This document shows, piece after piece, positions 17,883 through 27,199 of a DNA stretch of 64,000 nt (position 1 is the first letter of the stretch; each line of letters opens with the position of its first letter). Under the pieces are notes generated by a model that was given only the letters and a program-made list of their open reading frames with translations, did no database searches and was not told the DNA's origin. The position numbers were made by a program, and so were the translations under genes. This DNA is from JBBPYR01 sp038199755 (GTDB taxonomy: Bacteria; Chloroflexota; Ktedonobacteria; Ktedonobacterales; Ktedonobacteraceae): assembly GCA_038199755.1 (NCBI GenBank), contig JBBPYR010000122.1, positions 41,042-105,041 on the forward strand, read 5' to 3'.

Positions 17883-19121
17883 ATGAAAGTGGTATCCGGT
17901 CTAAAAACTTCTTCGCTACAAACGCAGGTGCGCACACGCCCACCTATCAAGGTATGTATGCACGTACTGGGTTGTGCGCGGACGGATGTGCGCGTGATGC
18001 GTGAGGCAACTGCTTTGGTGGAAGCGGGGTTTGCTGTTTCTATTGTCGACATTGAATGTAACCGGGAACTTCCTCGTGTAGAGGAGATTCGTGGCGTCCA
18101 TGTAAGGCACATCATTCTACCCTCCTGGCTAACGCCAACACGTTTCAAACCATGGTTCCTGATCAAATTAGTACAAGCATTCATTTGTGGTGTGTCGCAA
18201 ATGACACGCGTACCCGCCGACATCTACCATGCTCATGATGAAATTGCACTGCCTGCCTGCTACATAGCCGCACGGCTACGCCATAAACCACTTATCTTTG
18301 ATGCGCATGAGCTTCCCATGTCAGAGCCGAGTGTCAATCGTTGGCTTCGACTTCGGGCGTTAGCAACATGCCTTCTAACCTACTTCATCCGTTATTGTGC
18401 GGGTGTGATTACTGTCTCTGCACCTATTGCCGCCAAAATTGGTCACGACTATCACCTTTCAGAGGTTACGCTGGTTCGCAATATCCCACCCTATCACGTC
18501 GTTGCGAAAACAGATCGCTTGCGGCAATACCTCGGTCTCGGTCCTAATGCTCGTATTGCGCTCTATCAAGGTGGATTGTCCCCTGATCGTGGACTGGATA
18601 GGTTAATCAGTGCTGCCAGATTCTTAGATGATGATCACCTGCTTGTTATTATGGGGGATGGTCCTCAAACTATAAAATCAGAACTTGCAGCTCTCATTGC
18701 TAGTGAAGAGGTCGCTGATCGTGTGAAAATCATTCCCGCGGTACCTTACAAAGAGCTACTCGTATGGACAGGTTCAGCGAATATCGGACTCATCATCTAC
18801 TCACTGGATTACTCGCCTAACGTGAGTATGTGTTTACCTAATAAATTATTTGAATATGTGATGGCAGGTTTACCTATATTGGCGTCTCAACTTGAGGCGG
18901 TTGCCGATATCATCAATAGCTTTCATGTTGGGCACGTGCTGTCATCTCTTGAGCCGTGCGCGATTGCTGAAGCAATCAATGGGATGCTGGCAGATAGTGC
19001 AGCCTTGGAGCAGATGCAGCATAATGCGTTGTGTATCGCTCAAAGCGATTTCTGTTGGGAGAAGGAGCAGAAGCAACTCGTGCATCTTTATCATACTATC
19101 CTCTCAAAGAGCATGCAGTAA
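17883..19121 (+). CDS. GT4 family glycosyltransferase, paralogue 2 of 3
   Basis: About 412 aa, collinear with its neighbours: VCMHVLGCARTDVRVMREATALVEAG, DIYHAHDEIALPACYIAARL, FDAHELP, VITVSAPI, RNIPPYHVVAKTDRLRQYLGLG, YQGGLSPDRGL, VKIIPAVPYKELL, PNKLFEYVMAGLPILASQ. ATG 17883 has AAAGGA nine bases upstream; ATG 17856 is in frame but has weaker signals. Divergence from the flanking copies is spread over the whole length, more in the acceptor-binding N-terminal domain, which suggests different acceptors. Confidence 0.87.
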   Translation: MKVVSGLKTSSLQTQVRTRPPIKVCMHVLGCARTDVRVMREATALVEAGFAVSIVDIECNRELPRVEEIRGVHVRHIILPSWLTPTRFKPWFLIKLVQAFICGVSQMTRVPADIYHAHDEIALPACYIAARLRHKPLIFDAHELPMSEPSVNRWLRLRALATCLLTYFIRYCAGVITVSAPIAAKIGHDYHLSEVTLVRNIPPYHVVAKTDRLRQYLGLGPNARIALYQGGLSPDRGLDRLISAARFLDDDHLLVIMGDGPQTIKSELAALIASEEVADRVKIIPAVPYKELLVWTGSANIGLIIYSLDYSPNVSMCLPNKLFEYVMAGLPILASQLEAVADIINSFHVGHVLSSLEPCAIAEAINGMLADSAALEQMQHNALCIAQSDFCWEKEQKQLVHLYHTILSKSMQ

Positions 19122-19134
19122 GGACTCTCTTATA

Positions 19135-20364
19135 ATGAAATTACTACCGTCTACTACTTTAAAAACAAGCACTGCTCTCGATGTGCAGAAGACGGTCAAA
19201 GTATGCATCCATGTGGTAAGACAGGCGAGGACAGACGTCCGGGCGATGCGAGCCGCAACAGCACTGGTGGCAGCGGGCTACGAGGTCTGTGTGATTGATG
19301 TGGAGAGTGAGCACACGCGCCCGCCCGAAGAAGAAATTCACGGCATTCACATGAAGCATATTATGATACCGGATTGGCACACATCAATGAGCGTTGAGCT
19401 ATTGTTCTTTTTAAGAGCCTTGAAGACGTTTATGCTCAGCATCATACAGCTATTGGGAACCAGTGCCGATATATATCACGCAAGTGAGCTTACTGCCTTA
19501 CCCGCCACGTATATTGTCGCGGTTTTGCGCCGTAAGCCGCTCATTTTCGAGTCATACGAGCTTCCTCCACCAGAAACTCGTATCGGTTTCTGGCGTCGAC
19601 TGGAGTGGCCTTTAACTGCTATGCTTGCGTTTATGCTTCCTCGCTGTGCAGGAGTGATTACGGTCTCCCCACCAATTGTACAGGAGATACACACCCGCTT
19701 TCACGTGAAGGAGGTTTCGCTGATCCGCAATGTTCCTGTCTACCGGGCCGTTCCTAAAAGTGATCGTTTGCGCCAGCACCTTGGTCTTGGTCCTGCTATC
19801 CGTATCGCACTCTATCAAGGCTATTTGCAGGCTGATCGTAGCCTGGATATTCTGGTGCGAGCCGCAAAGTTTCTCGAAAGCGATACCGTCCTCGTGATGA
19901 TGGGTAACAGTTTTGGCACAACGCAGGCTGAGCTTGAGGACCTGATTGCTTCAGAGCACCTCACAGAGCGGGTGAAGATCATTCCTGCGGTTCCATACGA
20001 AGAGCTTTTAGATTGGACCGCTTCGGCAGATATTGGGTTGTTAGTGTGTTCGCCCGATTACTCAACGAATATTCGCATGCTTTTACCCAATAAACTTTTT
20101 GAATATTTTATGGCGGGTCTCCCGGTTCTTACCTCACAGCTTGACGCAGTTGTCGAGATAATGAACACATATGACGTGGGAAGAGTAGTCCCCTCACTTG
20201 CCCCTGCCGCTGTTGGCATGGCTATCAATGCGATGCTGGCGGATGGTAACGCACTTGCTAGCATGCGCCACAACGCCCTAGAAGTAGCGAAACATGAGTT
20301 CAACTGGGAGAAGGAGAGCGAGCACCTTGTTCGCATCTATCACAATATCCAACAACCAGAATAG
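19135..20364 (+). CDS. GT4 family glycosyltransferase, paralogue 3 of 3
   Basis: About 409 aa. It shares VCIHVVRQARTDVRAMRAATALVAAG, DIYHASELTALPATYIVA, VITVSPPI, RNVPVYRAVPKSDRLRQHLGLG, YQGYLQADRSL, VKIIPAVPYEELL and PNKLFEYFMAGLPVLTSQ with the two preceding genes. The HAHD motif of copies 1 and 2 is HASE here, and FDAHELP is FESYELP, so the donor/acceptor cleft has changed. ATG 19135 has AAGGA ten bases upstream; the frame stays open further upstream inside paralogue 2, but that extension is not coding. A hairpin terminator candidate follows. Confidence 0.87.
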   Translation: MKLLPSTTLKTSTALDVQKTVKVCIHVVRQARTDVRAMRAATALVAAGYEVCVIDVESEHTRPPEEEIHGIHMKHIMIPDWHTSMSVELLFFLRALKTFMLSIIQLLGTSADIYHASELTALPATYIVAVLRRKPLIFESYELPPPETRIGFWRRLEWPLTAMLAFMLPRCAGVITVSPPIVQEIHTRFHVKEVSLIRNVPVYRAVPKSDRLRQHLGLGPAIRIALYQGYLQADRSLDILVRAAKFLESDTVLVMMGNSFGTTQAELEDLIASEHLTERVKIIPAVPYEELLDWTASADIGLLVCSPDYSTNIRMLLPNKLFEYFMAGLPVLTSQLDAVVEIMNTYDVGRVVPSLAPAAVGMAINAMLADGNALASMRHNALEVAKHEFNWEKESEHLVRIYHNIQQPE

Positions 20365-20400
20365 GATGTGAGATACAACCTGTATTTCACTCTTATTGAG

Positions 20401-20437
20401 GCCCTTTGCGAAAAGCAGCAAAGGGGCGGTTATTTTC
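20401..20437 (+). terminator. Possible intrinsic terminator after the GT4 triplet
   Basis: CCCTTTGC at 20402-20409 pairs with GCAAAGGG at 20418-20425 around an 8-base loop, followed by GCGGTTATTTT, a weak T-rich run. It would end the long transcript coming from the polysaccharide genes. Confidence 0.5.
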
Positions 20438-20522
20438 AACCATACAGGCTCTCATGTGGAAAGTTAAGGTTCTGATGCAGTTTTGTTCAGTTCGGTACAC
20501 TGGTAGTAAGAGGTTTCCGTGT

Positions 20523-20547
20523 TTCAGGTGACAGAAAATCACCTGAA
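20523..20547. promoter_or_regulatory. Perfect 9-bp inverted repeat upstream of the epimerase pair
   Basis: TTCAGGTGA (20523-20531) and TCACCTGAA (20539-20547) flank the 7-base spacer CAGAAAA, 33 bases before the TTG start at 20580. It may be a protein-binding site or leader hairpin controlling the second sub-operon (20580-23865). No regulator is known for it. Confidence 0.35.
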
Positions 20548-20579
20548 GGTGGTGGCATTAGTGGAAGGAAGGTAACGTA

Positions 20580-21596
20580 TTGGTAGTTTCAGCTAATCGA
20601 ACAATAAAAGGGAAAAATGTCCTGGTAACGGGCGGTGCAGGTTTTATCGGTAGTCATCTTGTCGATCTCTTGATCTCAGAAGAGGTAGGGCAATTAACTA
20701 TCATCGATAACTTCTTTTTAGGCAAACATGCCAACTTGAAGGAGGCATTGCGGCGAAGACCTGACTTGCGGATTCTCACAGTGGATGCCTCTGATGATCA
20801 CGCGCTACGAGCGGCGTTTGCAGACCTGAAAGATGTGGATGTGGTATTTGATCTCGCTGTCATACCCCTGCCAACGTCTTTAGAGCGACCACGCTTTTGT
20901 TTCGAGACCAACGTACACATCACCTCGGCCCTGTGCGAGCTTTTGCGCGAAGGCCACTTTGGATCGCTGGTCCACTTTTCATCATCCGAGGCGTACGGTT
21001 CCGCGAGATCAATCTCCATGAGCGAGGAGCACCCACTTGAGCCGCTTACACCCTATGCAGCGAGTAAGGCGGCCAGTGACCATCTCGTGCGTACCTACGC
21101 CGCCACCTTTGGCGTAGATGCGCTGGTGGTGCGCCCATTTAACAATTATGGGCCGCGTCAGAACGATCAGCAGTACGCAGGCATTATTCCTACCATGCTC
21201 AGATGCGCGTTCGAGGGGCGTGTCTTTACGATATTCGGCGACGGCCAGCAAACACGTGACTACATTTATGTGACAGATACGTCGCGGGCCGTACTTGAAC
21301 TGTATACATGCGCACAAGCCCGTGGGCAGGTCGTGAATATTGGCTCCGGCCAAGAAATCAGTATGCTTGATCTCAAACTAAAGATTGAGCACATTCTGGG
21401 GCGCGAGATACCCACGGAGTGGCGTGAGCCACGCCCCGGCGATGTACGCCGCCATCGTGCGGATGTTACCCTTTTGCAGAGCTTGACTGATTTTGTAGCC
21501 CAAACCTCACTAGATGATGGGCTTGCCGCGACTATCGCGTTTTACCGTGGAGATACGACTACGAGCACAAAAAAGATGTCGCGAGGGGAATTGTAA
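20580..21596 (+). CDS. NAD-dependent epimerase/dehydratase (UDP-glucose 4-epimerase-like extended SDR)
   Basis: 338 aa. The NAD-binding motif is VLVTGGAGFIGSHLVDLL, and the active site is SSSEAYGSA plus YAASK (the Y-x3-K pair). Further on are RPFNNYGPRQ and the FGDGQQTRDYIYVTD segment of epimerases and UDP-glucuronate decarboxylase-like enzymes. It probably makes a sugar nucleotide for the polysaccharide, but the reaction (4-epimerisation, decarboxylation or dehydration) cannot be fixed from sequence. TTG 20580 is preceded by GGAAGGAAGG; no ATG is available close by. Confidence 0.87.
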   Translation: MVVSANRTIKGKNVLVTGGAGFIGSHLVDLLISEEVGQLTIIDNFFLGKHANLKEALRRRPDLRILTVDASDDHALRAAFADLKDVDVVFDLAVIPLPTSLERPRFCFETNVHITSALCELLREGHFGSLVHFSSSEAYGSARSISMSEEHPLEPLTPYAASKAASDHLVRTYAATFGVDALVVRPFNNYGPRQNDQQYAGIIPTMLRCAFEGRVFTIFGDGQQTRDYIYVTDTSRAVLELYTCAQARGQVVNIGSGQEISMLDLKLKIEHILGREIPTEWREPRPGDVRRHRADVTLLQSLTDFVAQTSLDDGLAATIAFYRGDTTTSTKKMSRGEL

Positions 21597-22549
21597 TGCG
21601 CTTACTTATCACGGGGGCGGCAGGCTTTATGGGCCACAATGCTCTTCTGGCGACCCCACGCTCCTGGCACATCGTTGCGCTCTATCGTCCAGGTACTAGC
21701 GATTTTTTGCGCTTCATAGCCAGTAATCGCTTGCACAATGTGCAAGCTGTCGCATGTGATCTCACCGACAAATGTCAGGTGGAACAGGCAATCGATCAAG
21801 TGGGAAGCAGTTTTGACAGTTGCCTTGCTCTGGCCAGCAATACCTCTATTCCTGCTTCTGTGGCACAACCAGTCGAAGATCTGACCACAAATGTGATTGG
21901 ACTGCTACACCTCCTTCAATGCTGCACGTTTGAACATCTTGTTTATCTCTCTTCGGGTGCGGTCTACGTCGGGCTATCTGGCCTTGTCGGGCCTGCGTCA
22001 GCGGTATGCCCTGATCTTCCCTATGCTATCTCCAAATTGGCGGCGGAACAGTACATACGCGCCTTCATGCATCATCAGCATACACCCAAACGGGCCACTA
22101 TTATTCGCTTCTTTGGCGCATATGGCCCATATGAGCCAGCACGTAAACTCTACACCAGGCTTGTGCGCCGTTTTGCCTTCGAGCATAATTCGAGCTTTAC
22201 GGTAACAGGGGATGGGGAAAACTATATTGATGCTATGTACGTGGATGATACCATGCGAGCACTACTGGCCGTGTTAACATCCGCGTCTGAGGACGAATTC
22301 CGTTGTCTGGACCTGGGTGTGGGAGGCCGCGAAACGGTGAACCAAGTCGTCACGCGGGTAGCTCATACGTTTGGTCTTGAGCCAGAGATCAAGCACGAAG
22401 GGGTGACTACCGAATACATAAACTTTATGATCGACCCACAACCCTTTTCCACGGCCTATCACTTTACGCCAACGATTTCGCTTGAGGATGGCATTCAACG
22501 TCTGGCTTCTCATCTTGCACAAACGGCATCGATGAAGGAAGCACGGTAG
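21596..22549 (+). CDS. NAD-dependent epimerase/dehydratase (second extended SDR)
   Basis: 317 aa. It starts LLITGAAGFMGHNALL, shows YLSSGAVYVG and YAISKLAAEQYI (Y-x3-K), then RFFGAYGPYEP and GDGENYIDAMYVDD. Its ATG shares one base with the previous stop (TAATG), so the two epimerases are translationally coupled and may act on successive intermediates. It is more divergent than its neighbour, and its substrate is unknown. Confidence 0.85.
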   Translation: MRLLITGAAGFMGHNALLATPRSWHIVALYRPGTSDFLRFIASNRLHNVQAVACDLTDKCQVEQAIDQVGSSFDSCLALASNTSIPASVAQPVEDLTTNVIGLLHLLQCCTFEHLVYLSSGAVYVGLSGLVGPASAVCPDLPYAISKLAAEQYIRAFMHHQHTPKRATIIRFFGAYGPYEPARKLYTRLVRRFAFEHNSSFTVTGDGENYIDAMYVDDTMRALLAVLTSASEDEFRCLDLGVGGRETVNQVVTRVAHTFGLEPEIKHEGVTTEYINFMIDPQPFSTAYHFTPTISLEDGIQRLASHLAQTASMKEAR

Positions 22550-22551
22550 CT

Positions 22552-23865
22552 ATGGACATACCGCACACACATCACACACATAATATAGGAAGACAGAAGA
22601 CGCTTGCACGAGTGTGTGTTCCAATCACCGGGTTTCCAATTCCAGGGGGTATGCGCAGTGTGCTCGCTGGAGTTGCTCACGTAATGGGCGATCATTGGCA
22701 GATGACGTATCTCACCCATCACAAGGGACAGCAAGCTGAGGGATTAGAAATCGAACTATTTGGCGGCAAAAGAGCCTCACCCTGGCAATTCCCCAATGTT
22801 TGGCTGTATTGTCTGGCTGGCTGGCGACGCCTACGCGCCCTGATGAGATCGGGAGCACCGTATGATCTTATCCTCCCTCAGGATGGCGTCTTTAGCGGTG
22901 CTTTCGCGGCACTGGTAGGCAAGATGACGGGTATCCCTGTCGTCTGCATGGATCATGGCAACATGACATGGTTAAACAATCCGGCACTTCGCACGGAACG
23001 GATGCGGGCAGTGCAAGCCTATCCTATGCATCAGCGACTTCTTCTACGTTTACGTTATGCCTGTTACTGGTGCTCGTTGGGGCTTCTGGCATATATCACT
23101 GTACGGTACTCCGATCTGTTTCTTGTGGCCGGTGATGAGGTAGCAGAGGTGTATTGTCAGCATCTCGGCGTTCATGCTAGCCGCATCGTGCGTTATGCCT
23201 ACGTAGTTGACACAGCACGCTTTTCGTTACTCGATAGTGACGCCAAGTCAAAAATACGTGTTATACAACATATACCCACAGATGCTATTGTTATCACGAT
23301 GATTAATCGCCTGGCAACTGAAAAAGGCATGGATGTTGCACTGGAAGGAATAGCTAAAAGCATCGCAAACTTGGCACCCGAACAGCGAAAGCGAGTGAAA
23401 GTGCTCATTGCCGGAGAAGGCCCTTTACGTTCGCAGGTCGAAGATGATATACGGCGGCTTGGTCTGGATGCTGTGTGTACCCTTTGGGGTGAGGCAAAGC
23501 CCGATGATGTCGTCACGCTGTTAAGCTTGTCGGATATCTTTCTCTATAGCGGGACACGCGGCACAAACTATTCTATGGCTGTGCTGGAGGCAATGGCAGC
23601 GGGTTGTGCGGTCGTTGCCAGCATCGCACCTCGATCAAATGCACGCTTATTAGCTGAAGGGCGCGGTATAGCTATCAAACCAGGGGATGCCGAAGCAATC
23701 GCACAGGCTCTCACACGCCTCTGCAACGAGCCAGAATGTTGTCGTGCGATGGGACAACGAGCCAGGGACTACGTTTCGATCCACCACAGTACGCAAAACT
23801 TGCGAGAGACACTCTTGCATGCTGTATCTCTCGCGACAAAGCATAAGCGCGGGGTTCAGGCATGA
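22552..23865 (+). CDS. GT4 family glycosyltransferase
   Basis: 437 aa. The N-terminal domain has ITGFPIPGGMRSVLAGV, a typical GT4 opening with a glycine-rich loop, and LPQDGVFSGAFAAL. The C-terminal domain has TMINRLATEKGMDVALEGI, VLIAGEGPLRSQVE, LYSGTRGTNYSMAVLEAMAAGCAVVAS (E-x7-E-like region) and GRGIAIKPGDAEAIAQAL. It is not closely related to the three tandem GT4 genes. It starts 2 bases after the preceding stop and ends this plus-strand polysaccharide block. Confidence 0.88.
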   Translation: MDIPHTHHTHNIGRQKTLARVCVPITGFPIPGGMRSVLAGVAHVMGDHWQMTYLTHHKGQQAEGLEIELFGGKRASPWQFPNVWLYCLAGWRRLRALMRSGAPYDLILPQDGVFSGAFAALVGKMTGIPVVCMDHGNMTWLNNPALRTERMRAVQAYPMHQRLLLRLRYACYWCSLGLLAYITVRYSDLFLVAGDEVAEVYCQHLGVHASRIVRYAYVVDTARFSLLDSDAKSKIRVIQHIPTDAIVITMINRLATEKGMDVALEGIAKSIANLAPEQRKRVKVLIAGEGPLRSQVEDDIRRLGLDAVCTLWGEAKPDDVVTLLSLSDIFLYSGTRGTNYSMAVLEAMAAGCAVVASIAPRSNARLLAEGRGIAIKPGDAEAIAQALTRLCNEPECCRAMGQRARDYVSIHHSTQNLRETLLHAVSLATKHKRGVQA

Positions 23866-23871
23866 AGCTAG

Positions 23872-23911
23872 CCATCTTCCCCACATGCACTCGTGCAAAT
23901 GTGGATGATGG
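23872..23911. terminator. Imperfect hairpin between convergent genes
   Basis: CCATC/GATGG, CCACAT/ATGTGG and GCAC/GTGC pair successively around a two-base loop, with small bulges, just after the GT4 stop and before the end of the minus-strand methyltransferase. There is no T-tract, so it is only a candidate bidirectional terminator. Confidence 0.35.
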
Positions 23912-23947
23912 GTGATAAGCCGCGATTGGCGGAGACAGCATACAAAG

Positions 23948-24670
23948 CTATTCTTTACGAATAATGCCAATGAAGTGGGTATTCAGAATCTGTAGCGATT
24001 CCAGTAGGGTGGCCAGCCAATGTGCTCTTGGGGCTATCAAGCGTGATAGAGGCGGTGCCAGTGTCACACGTCGGAAGTCAAACAGCACATCGGGGTGCTG
24101 GAAAAGCTGCCGCATCTCCCTCAGTGGAATACCTACTACTGCTGGATTGCGCGGGTTTGCATACATAAAATCGTAGCAAAGGATCAGTCCCCCTGGCTTA
24201 CATACACGCCAAACCTCATCAGAAATGTGTTGGCGCAAAGGCGCATCCAAAATAGAGCTAAATACGACGAACAGCGTCACGAAATCGAAGCTTTCATCAG
24301 CATACGGGAGTTGATGACCACTTCCCACTCGCCAGTCAATTGCAGGATTCACCCTACGAGCCTGCTCGATGTGCTCCGCCATCAAATCTATACCTGAAAG
24401 ATGAGCAGCTTTTGCACCATAGGCAATGAAGCGTTGTAATTGGCCACCTGTGCCACACCCTACATCCAAAATCCTCTTATAGGCCAGTTGAGTACAATTG
24501 TGCTGCTTGAGCAACGCGAGCAGATTACGTTCCAGCCCATGAGAGAGAAAAAGGGAGGCATCATTAAAAGGACCGTAACGAGCCGCGATTTCTTGACTAG
24601 CATCTCGCCGCTCGTACTCTGCTCGGATTCTGCTCAACTCTTGTTCCACATCTTTTTGCTTTTGCTGCAT
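23948..24670 (-). CDS. Class I SAM-dependent methyltransferase
   Basis: About 240 aa. Motif I is ILDVGCGTGGQLQRF (about residues 67-81), followed by LSGIDLMAEHIEQAR, the acidic motif SFDFVTLFVV and the post-motif RVCKPGGLILCYDF, all typical of Methyltransf_11 proteins. Its acceptor is unknown; methylation of a sugar or lipid carrier is plausible given the adjoining polysaccharide genes. ATG 24670 is preferred because GGGAG lies eight bases upstream; an in-frame ATG at 24685 is the alternative. It is transcribed towards the GT4 gene. Confidence 0.87.
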   Translation of the reverse strand: MQQKQKDVEQELSRIRAEYERRDASQEIAARYGPFNDASLFLSHGLERNLLALLKQHNCTQLAYKRILDVGCGTGGQLQRFIAYGAKAAHLSGIDLMAEHIEQARRVNPAIDWRVGSGHQLPYADESFDFVTLFVVFSSILDAPLRQHISDEVWRVCKPGGLILCYDFMYANPRNPAVVGIPLREMRQLFQHPDVLFDFRRVTLAPPLSRLIAPRAHWLATLLESLQILNTHFIGIIRKE

Positions 24671-24815
24671 CAACAGTGCTCCCATACTACATATCTTTTT
24701 TGCATGCCACCACTGTTTAGTATACTCAAAGGAGCAAACATACTACACTAGTGTGCGTGTCATCGCCTCAAGCAAGTAAATCCCTGTCAATCTTCACAGC
24801 AAGGTTATATGTTTG

Positions 24816-26840
24816 TCATACCGCGTACATGTATAAATCGGCGTGCGATGCAACGTAAATCTTATCCCCATTGAGGGCATTTTTGACAAGCGCGAAGCCC
24901 ACAGTTATCTGCTGGGGTGCCTGGAAAACAACTTGAGCAGTATTAGTGGTGAGGTCGATACGGAATATTCCCGTCACGGCTGCCCCCCAGATGTTTCCAT
25001 CAGAGCCAATACCGACACTATTATAGAGAGGATAGAAGGGAACGGAGGTTCCTCCATTGATAAATGTTCCTGTTTTGGGGTCAAAAATGAACAGGTAGCT
25101 GGCAGACTTACTACTGGCTATTCCGTAGACATAATTGTTGACAGGATTGGTAACAAGATCGGTGATTCTCACGACACCAGGAACATTCGGGAGAGTGAAG
25201 CTCTTTACTACCGCATTCGTTGCAGGATTCCATATGAAGAGAGGTGATGTTGTAGCGGTAGGCGTGCTACCACTACCGCCAGCAGTCGTTGTTCCACCAA
25301 TGAGACAAAACGTTGACGCTGTCACTCCCTGACAAGCCGTAGCGGAAGTTAAGGAGCTAACACCAAGGTTAGAAAACGGGAAGTAGGCCGCAGCGGTGCC
25401 CGTTTGCACATTCCATTTCACAATTGGCCCGTTGAGCTGTCCATAATGGCCTACCGAGCCAGCATACATGTTACCATCAGGTGCTGATATCAATGACTCG
25501 GGACGTAGATCACCGGCCAACCCCCCGCTTGAGGACCAGTTGCTGATCGCACTTACACACTGTGGATTTGCTCCGTTCGTTGTGGAACCACATGTAGCAC
25601 TGAAGTTAGTAGCAATGGGAGCCGTTGGGTCATAACTCATCAACTCTGGCAGTGTATAACTCCCAATTTGAAGTTTTCCATTATAGGAAAGCATAGAATA
25701 GGGTTCTCCTGCTGATATGAGTCCGAGATTTGTCAGGCCAGCAGTCGGATTACTTGGTGTATACTTCGTCAGGTAAAAAGGTAAGACACTACCTGCATAG
25801 ATATTCCCATCGGGTCCAGCCCCAACTCTGAAAATGTCAATTTTACTGCCCTGATAGGTGTAGGGATAGGTATTCTGAGTACCATTCGCATGGCTGACGA
25901 TGACAGTAGAATAGTCCGCGTTAAACGTGATGCGATCACCATTGCTAAACATATTGGTTGAAGCATACTTAGGAGCAGATGTTACTGCATGTGCGCTACC
26001 ATTGCTCAATAGATAGTACTGATTTCCGAGAGCACCATACACATTATGATCGCTACCAACCCAGACATTGCCGAAACCGGCTGTGGCACTGGCTGCGAGA
26101 ACGCTTGTTGTTTTTGTTTGGATGTTATAAGCAACAATCTTTGAGGTCACACTTCCAGTACCCACATACACATAGGGATTTGTCGGGTCGGCAGCACAAT
26201 GACGAGCATATTGATTTGACGAGTCAACACTCCCTAAATTCACTATCTGAGGAGTAGCATCATTGGGGCCATAGCTGATTAAGTCAGCGGAAGGATATGT
26301 ACAGCCATAGATGCGCTGATTCAGCGGACTAAGGGTAAATTCCCAGATATACGTTTGTTTCGCTGACGTTGTGGGATCAACTGGTAGCGTTCCAGCATCG
26401 CTCAGTTGAGTTGTGCTGGTATTGAACTTTAGCACATGAGAATTGACCGTAGATTTAGTGCCGATGTACATGTTGTTGTCGGATCCAACCGTCATTGTTG
26501 CCGCTGCATACTCTGTCGAAAGTGGGGTGGTATATGTTGTGGCAGCATAGTTATTGTTTGGATCAATGGCAACAAAATGAAGCGAATAATCCACATATTG
26601 GTAGCCTATATAATATTTTTGACTCCCCCTTGCTCCCCCTGGCCCTACCATGTCACTCGAAATCGAGCCTTTCCCTTGTAAAGAGGCCATTTTTTGATAG
26701 TGGTTACTGGCAGCCTCTACCCTTAGCGTGTTTTGAAAGAAAGTAACGGGCAATGAGAAAGCAGCGATACACAAAACGATAGCAAGAAAAAGAAAGGGGT
26801 TTTTAAAGAGAAAAAGTTTTTTTGGAAGCGATATATCCAT
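24816..26840 (-). CDS. Secreted beta-propeller-like repeat protein, function unknown
   Basis: 674 aa. The N-terminus is basic followed by a hydrophobic stretch (about residues 14-35) ending VEAA, which fits a signal peptide or anchor. The rest has repeated blocks of the kind GSDNNMYIGT, GPDGNIYAGS, APDGNMYAGS, GSDGNIWGA, spaced about 50-90 residues, each close to a TKxTP or VKFN-like strand. This is the pattern of NHL/Kelch-like propeller blades. Composition is Thr/Ser/Asn/Tyr-rich with few charges, as in extracellular proteins. It might bind or decorate the exopolysaccharide, but only its position suggests that. AGGTGG lies about ten bases before the ATG. Confidence 0.75.
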   Translation of the reverse strand: MDISLPKKLFLFKNPFLFLAIVLCIAAFSLPVTFFQNTLRVEAASNHYQKMASLQGKGSISSDMVGPGGARGSQKYYIGYQYVDYSLHFVAIDPNNNYAATTYTTPLSTEYAAATMTVGSDNNMYIGTKSTVNSHVLKFNTSTTQLSDAGTLPVDPTTSAKQTYIWEFTLSPLNQRIYGCTYPSADLISYGPNDATPQIVNLGSVDSSNQYARHCAADPTNPYVYVGTGSVTSKIVAYNIQTKTTSVLAASATAGFGNVWVGSDHNVYGALGNQYYLLSNGSAHAVTSAPKYASTNMFSNGDRITFNADYSTVIVSHANGTQNTYPYTYQGSKIDIFRVGAGPDGNIYAGSVLPFYLTKYTPSNPTAGLTNLGLISAGEPYSMLSYNGKLQIGSYTLPELMSYDPTAPIATNFSATCGSTTNGANPQCVSAISNWSSSGGLAGDLRPESLISAPDGNMYAGSVGHYGQLNGPIVKWNVQTGTAAAYFPFSNLGVSSLTSATACQGVTASTFCLIGGTTTAGGSGSTPTATTSPLFIWNPATNAVVKSFTLPNVPGVVRITDLVTNPVNNYVYGIASSKSASYLFIFDPKTGTFINGGTSVPFYPLYNSVGIGSDGNIWGAAVTGIFRIDLTTNTAQVVFQAPQQITVGFALVKNALNGDKIYVASHADLYMYAV

Positions 26841-26940
26841 ATTCGTAAGCCACCTGACGATAGAAACTATACTTATCTTTATCTATCAGTAAGTCTAGCG
26901 GATACAGGTGGAGAGCGAGTGGGGAACCAGTGACGGAAGT

Positions 26941-26977
26941 GTTAAGGAAGCAAGCAAGCGAGTATTACTTCCTTAAC
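26941..26977. repeat. 10-bp perfect inverted repeat
   Basis: GTTAAGGAAG (26941-26950) and CTTCCTTAAC (26968-26977) are separated by 17 bases. It lies between the secreted-protein gene start and the SDR remnant and could be an operator, a hairpin or the scar of a mobile element. Confidence 0.4.
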
Positions 26978-26979
26978 CT

Positions 26980-27166
26980 GTGGGCAAACGCTTGATCGAA
27001 AATGACACGCCTGAGAAACGAGCCCAACGTCTGAGTCGGTACCCCTTGGGGTGCTTCGGCGAGCCAATAGAAATTGCACGCTCAGTCCTCTATCTAGCAT
27101 CGGACGACAGTTCGTACACAATGGGCTACCTGTCTCGTCATGGATGGAGGACTGACAAGCGTGTAA
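26980..27166 (+). pseudogene. C-terminal fragment of a short-chain dehydrogenase, frameshifted
   Basis: The frame from 26980 reads TPEKRAQRLSRYPLG-FGEPIEIARSVLYLASDDSSYTMG, the last third of a classical SDR. The normal ending should then be a VDGG motif. It is found in the next frame as CLVMDGGLTSV followed by TAA at 27164-27166, so a one-base deletion or insertion occurred near 27130. TAA directly precedes the fragment, so the catalytic part (Rossmann and Tyr-Lys) is missing. It cannot encode a working enzyme. Confidence 0.75.
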
Positions 27167-27199
27167 TGGCTCCCATCCATCTTCATAAGTTGTTATAAT

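Noticed and set aside
18892..19134. Upstream extension of the third GT4 gene
   Set aside because: It lies inside the second GT4 gene in another frame and has no similarity; the start at 19135 has its own ribosome-binding site.
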